A DNA stretch of 64,000 bases from Paenibacillus pectinilyticus (GTDB taxonomy: Bacteria > Bacillota > Bacilli > Paenibacillales > NBRC-103111): positions 72,288 through 136,287 of the forward strand of contig NZ_LYPC01000028.1 of assembly GCF_001700435.1 (NCBI RefSeq), in the 5' to 3' direction. The translations under genes were made by a program, and so were the position numbers. Each line of letters opens with the position of its first letter. The stretch's first letter is position 1. The notes under the pieces were generated by a model. The model had not been told where the DNA came from. It worked only from the letters and a program-made list of their open reading frames with translations, and did no database searches. Below are positions 60,937-64,000 of this stretch, piece after piece.

Positions 60937-62012
60937 ATAGCGACACTCCAGCGATCTTTATTCTCTTCGAAAATACCTTCCAAAATCATTTGAATATGGT
61001 TATAGGCTTGCTTCCATTCCGGGAAATGCGCCTTGAATTTGGCCATATCAGAAACATACCATTGATGATCTCCCGCTCGAGCTACATCTGAATACGTATA
61101 ATTGAATTCCCTGCCCGTGATTTCCTGCGAAATCTGGATCGCTTCAAGCATAGACACATTCGAGTCTCTACCGCCTCCCAAATTGTATACTTCCCCACCT
61201 CTTCTCGGATTCGTATAGAATGCATGAAAGGCTGATATCACATCGCTAGAATGAATAACATCTCTGACCTGTTTACCTTCATAACCAAAAATCGTGTAAG
61301 GCGTTCCCGTTATCGCACATCGCATTAAGTAGTTGATAAAACCATGCAGCTGCACGCCAGATTGCTTGGAGCCGCTTAATACACCACCTCTGAAACATAC
61401 CGTTTTGAAGTTAAAATATCGGCCATATTCCTGCACGAGCACGTCTGCGGCAAGCTTGGAGGCACCGAATAAAGAATGCATACTTTGGTCTATACTCATT
61501 TCTTCTGAAATGCCATTACAGAACGTATGCTGCGGATCGATCTCCCAACGGGAGTCCAACTCAATAAGTGGAAGGGTGTTAGGTCGATCCCCATACACTT
61601 TGTTCGTTGATGTGAAAATAAAAACTGCCTCCGGACAATAATGCCTCATCGCCTCAAGCAGATTTAAGGTCCCGTTGGCATTCACCCCGAAATCGGTAAA
61701 GGGATCTCTTACTGCCCAATCATGTGAGGGTTGAGCGGCCGTATGAATGATGAGAGAAATATCTTCTCCATACAGACGAAATACGTCATTCAATTGATCC
61801 GCATGGCGAATATCAATCGTATGATGCTTGTAATTAACGCCTAACATGCCCTCTAAACGCTGACGATTCCATATCGTTGATCCTTCTGCCCCAAAAAATG
61901 TTTCTCGCATATTATTATCGATCCCAACAACCGTATAACCTAGACCAGCATAGAACTCTGTTGCTTCTGAACCGATCAAACCAGCGGAACCTGTAATCAT
62001 GACGATAGACAT
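60933..62012 (-). CDS. CDP-paratose 2-epimerase-like SDR protein, Tyr replaced by Phe
   Basis: The 359-residue extended SDR protein has [21 protein letters not shown] for NAD and [17 protein letters not shown], as in TyvE-like CDP-sugar epimerases. At the catalytic position the sequence is [12 protein letters not shown], so the usual Tyr of Y-x-x-x-K appears to be Phe while the Lys is kept. It may be an altered-mechanism epimerase or a different reaction. It overlaps the GT26 gene by 4 bp. Confidence 0.8.
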   Translation of the reverse strand: MSIVMITGSAGLIGSEATEFYAGLGYTVVGIDNNMRETFFGAEGSTIWNRQRLEGMLGVNYKHHTIDIRHADQLNDVFRLYGEDISLIIHTAAQPSHDWAVRDPFTDFGVNANGTLNLLEAMRHYCPEAVFIFTSTNKVYGDRPNTLPLIELDSRWEIDPQHTFCNGISEEMSIDQSMHSLFGASKLAADVLVQEYGRYFNFKTVCFRGGVLSGSKQSGVQLHGFINYLMRCAITGTPYTIFGYEGKQVRDVIHSSDVISAFHAFYTNPRRGGEVYNLGGGRDSNVSMLEAIQISQEITGREFNYTYSDVARAGDHQWYVSDMAKFKAHFPEWKQAYNHIQMILEGIFEENKDRWSVAI

Positions 62013-62045
62013 AATTCAACACTCTCCTCGTTATTTGCTATTCAT

Positions 62046-63254
62046 TTAGCTGACAAAGATCTGCCGCTTCTCCGGATTGGCGTCATTTTTCACGAGCAAG
62101 TTTGCATATTCGAGCTTAATTTTATTAACCGTATGTTGGACTAAAAACTGATTTCTAATGGTTTCTGTTGCATGAATCCCTAGCCGCTTCCTCTCACTGC
62201 TATCCGTTAAAAGTCTTTCTAAACCTTGACTCATCGCCACCTCGTTCGCATTCACCAGTAGTCCGTCTTTCCCAGAGGTAATAATATCAACCGGACCTCC
62301 CCAATTAGTAGCAATTGAAGGAAGACCGCAGTACATCGCTTCAATTAAAACTCTGCCGAAAGGCTCTGGTGTGGTAGAGGCTAGGACGAAAATATCCAAT
62401 GCCACATAGATGTTACGGCTATCCTTAATAAATCCGGCAAAAATGACCCTATCTTCGATATGTAACTCTTTCACAAGACGTTTGAGACCTTCCAACACAT
62501 ATTCATTACCAGGAAAACAATCGCCAGCCAAAATTAAATAGGTATTCGGCGGCTTCTGACAAGCTGCGAACGATTTAATGAGCAAATCTTGACCTTTCCA
62601 TGTACTGATTCGCGCTACATTTCCGATGACAACAGCATCAAGTGGAATGCACAGCTTTTTACGCATTTCCGCCCGATTCATCCGCTCACTCACTTGATCG
62701 ATATAATCTTCTTCAATACCATTAAAAATGGTAACCAGCTTACGATGCTTGCGATACTGCCCAAAACGCTTACTTACATCCGTCGAAATACATATAATTC
62801 GGGTCGATAAATGAAAAATGAGGTATCGATATATTCCCCAAAGCAGCTTTGGAAAATCATCAAATACCTCTCGCATATGCCAAATATGGGGAACTTTCAG
62901 CAACTTAGCTGCTATGGCTCCTGACATGATAATGGCTGAATTACTATGGATAAGACTAACCTTCTCTTGCTTTACTAATTTGTACAACTTGGGTATGGCT
63001 AGAAAGAAATGACTCACAAATCGGAGTAAACTTAAGAGATTAACAAATGTTTGCCTTCTTAAAATCAAGAGATCCTGCCTAATGAACACTTTGGCCCCGA
63101 GCATTTCCAGCTCTCTTACCAACTCGCCCTCTTCAGGCAAAATGACCATGGCCTCATACTTATCTTTTTCCAGACCTTTTATTAAAGATAGAAGCGATCT
63201 GCTGGAGCCATATAAATCACCAGTAACATGAAAATATAAGACTTTTATTTTCAT
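62046..63254 (-). CDS. Family 4 glycosyltransferase
   Basis: The 402-residue GT-B transferase has an N-terminal acceptor domain (YFHVTGDLYGSSRSLLSLIKGLEKD) and a C-terminal donor domain with GNVARISTWKGQDLLIKSFA and the E-x7-E type motif in TTPEPFGRVLIEAMYCGLPSIATNWGG. It is part of the exopolysaccharide operon; donor and acceptor cannot be read. Confidence 0.92.
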   Translation of the reverse strand: MKIKVLYFHVTGDLYGSSRSLLSLIKGLEKDKYEAMVILPEEGELVRELEMLGAKVFIRQDLLILRRQTFVNLLSLLRFVSHFFLAIPKLYKLVKQEKVSLIHSNSAIIMSGAIAAKLLKVPHIWHMREVFDDFPKLLWGIYRYLIFHLSTRIICISTDVSKRFGQYRKHRKLVTIFNGIEEDYIDQVSERMNRAEMRKKLCIPLDAVVIGNVARISTWKGQDLLIKSFAACQKPPNTYLILAGDCFPGNEYVLEGLKRLVKELHIEDRVIFAGFIKDSRNIYVALDIFVLASTTPEPFGRVLIEAMYCGLPSIATNWGGPVDIITSGKDGLLVNANEVAMSQGLERLLTDSSERKRLGIHATETIRNQFLVQHTVNKIKLEYANLLVKNDANPEKRQIFVS

Positions 63255-63272
63255 TGAAGCCCCATATCCTTC

Positions 63273-64000
63273 CTAACTAATTTTAATGGGTAGATTATTC
63301 TGGATAATCCCCTCGTACAAGGCTTCAAGTTCCGTATTTTGCTTGGTAATATTAAATAAACGTCGTACTCTGTCCTTACCCTGTTGGCTAAAAACCTCCC
63401 AAATATGTTGCTCTTCTAAAAGTGTTCTAATATACGCAGCGAGCATGTTGGTATCCTTTTCTGGAACTAGAAACCCTGTTTCACCATGCGAAACCGCTTC
63501 TGTAATTCCCCCTGTAGCGAAACTAACAACGGGAAGTCCCATCGCATTCGCTTCAGCAAACACCATGCCAAATCCCTCTGCATCGCCATTACTCGCAATG
63601 ACGCTTGGAACGGAGAATACCCTCGCTTTATTCATCCATTCCCGAACAACCTCAGGCGGCTGTACGCCTAGAAATCTGTATTTCTTTAGTAAACGCCCTG
63701 CCTTTTCCTCTAAGTGATTCCTAAGCGGGCCATCACCTATGCAGACAAGTTCACAATCAGGCACCCATTTCTGAACTTTTCTCATCGCATCAATTAAGTA
63801 TTCGGCTCCCTTCTTCTCTACTAATCTGCCTACGAACAGAACAATCGGATATCGTTCAACCTGATCGTCAGGTGTGAAGGCATCCACATCAATCCCAATA
63901 TAATGGCGGACGACCCTCTCCTCCGGATACCCCTGCTCTAGCATTTTACTCCTGATAAAATCAGATACCGCTATGAAAAGTGTGCCCGTTCTCTGTAATT
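63273..64000 (-). CDS. Family 4 glycosyltransferase (5' part beyond the window)
   Basis: The reading frame continues past the internal ATG at 63944 to the window edge (LQRTGTLFIAVSDFIRSKMLEQGYP), so the start lies outside. The donor domain shows VLFVGRLVEKKGAEYLIDAM, the E-x7-E region NGDAEGFGMVFAEANAMGLPVVSFATGG and a C-terminal helix. At least 241 residues are visible. It lies 19 bp upstream of the next GT4 gene on the minus strand. Confidence 0.9.
   Translation of the reverse strand, partial: LQRTGTLFIAVSDFIRSKMLEQGYPEERVVRHYIGIDVDAFTPDDQVERYPIVLFVGRLVEKKGAEYLIDAMRKVQKWVPDCELVCIGDGPLRNHLEEKAGRLLKKYRFLGVQPPEVVREWMNKARVFSVPSVIASNGDAEGFGMVFAEANAMGLPVVSFATGGITEAVSHGETGFLVPEKDTNMLAAYIRTLLEEQHIWEVFSQQGKDRVRRLFNITKQNTELEALYEGIIQNNLPIKIS

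Overview
The window looks like the chromosome of a spore-forming Gram-positive of the Paenibacillus type. The evidence is strong AGGAGG-type ribosome sites, an alpha/beta SASP, a YjcZ-like spore peptide, GerP-family germination proteins, a futalosine-route menaquinone pair, several B. subtilis-type housekeeping genes and large carbohydrate-acquisition loci. No rRNA, tRNA, CRISPR array, transposase or integrase was found.

Layout. 1-797 is gene-free and holds three degenerate tandem-repeat fields. 798-3331 is a divergent FAD oxidoreductase/LacI pair with phased TAGTTTAAA boxes between them. 3347-7818 carries a YcxB-like membrane protein, an RluA-type pseudouridine synthase, a D-2-hydroxyacid dehydrogenase and the mqnB-mqnD operon. 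8018-12980 is a spore and envelope stretch: YjcZ-like peptide, GtrB/GtrA pair, SASP, Hsp20-like protein, five GerP-family or GerPC-like proteins and a Gly-rich basic protein. 13213-21181 holds a lipoprotein, a YhfW-like DAO-Rieske protein, GNAT, UPF0435, TetR, YigZ, pgi and a beta-hydroxyacid dehydrogenase fused to a PilZ (c-di-GMP-binding) domain.

21246-35663, all on the minus strand, is a sulfated-glycan utilisation locus. It has three Cys-type sulfatases, an LplB/LplC-type ABC importer with its lipoprotein, a membrane-bound AraC regulator and a large secreted GH74-like beta-propeller protein with FnIII modules. The first permease gene appears to start at a non-canonical ATC codon behind a perfect Shine-Dalgarno.

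35858-52260 is the most striking region: a complete contractile-tail module of PBSX/Xkd type with holin and endolysin but no terminase, portal, capsid or integrase. I read it as an R-type tailocin (phage-tail-like bacteriocin). Sheath, tube, frameshifted tail chaperones, short tape measure, hub, baseplate, fibre and lysis genes form one minus-strand operon. A divergent XRE/ImmA-IrrE/unknown control operon lies at its head. Near-identical TGTTTTGAAATTC-type palindromes flank the ArpU promoter and recur in front of the structural operon, so one repressor probably controls both.

52342-57567 holds housekeeping genes (ppnP, tkt, purU, an extended endonuclease IV, a DUF2621 protein). 57697-64000 is the start of an exopolysaccharide cluster on the minus strand: UDP-glucose dehydrogenase, UDP-glucuronate decarboxylase-like enzyme, WecG/TagA glycosyltransferase, CDP-paratose-epimerase-like protein and two GT4 glycosyltransferases, the last cut by the window edge.
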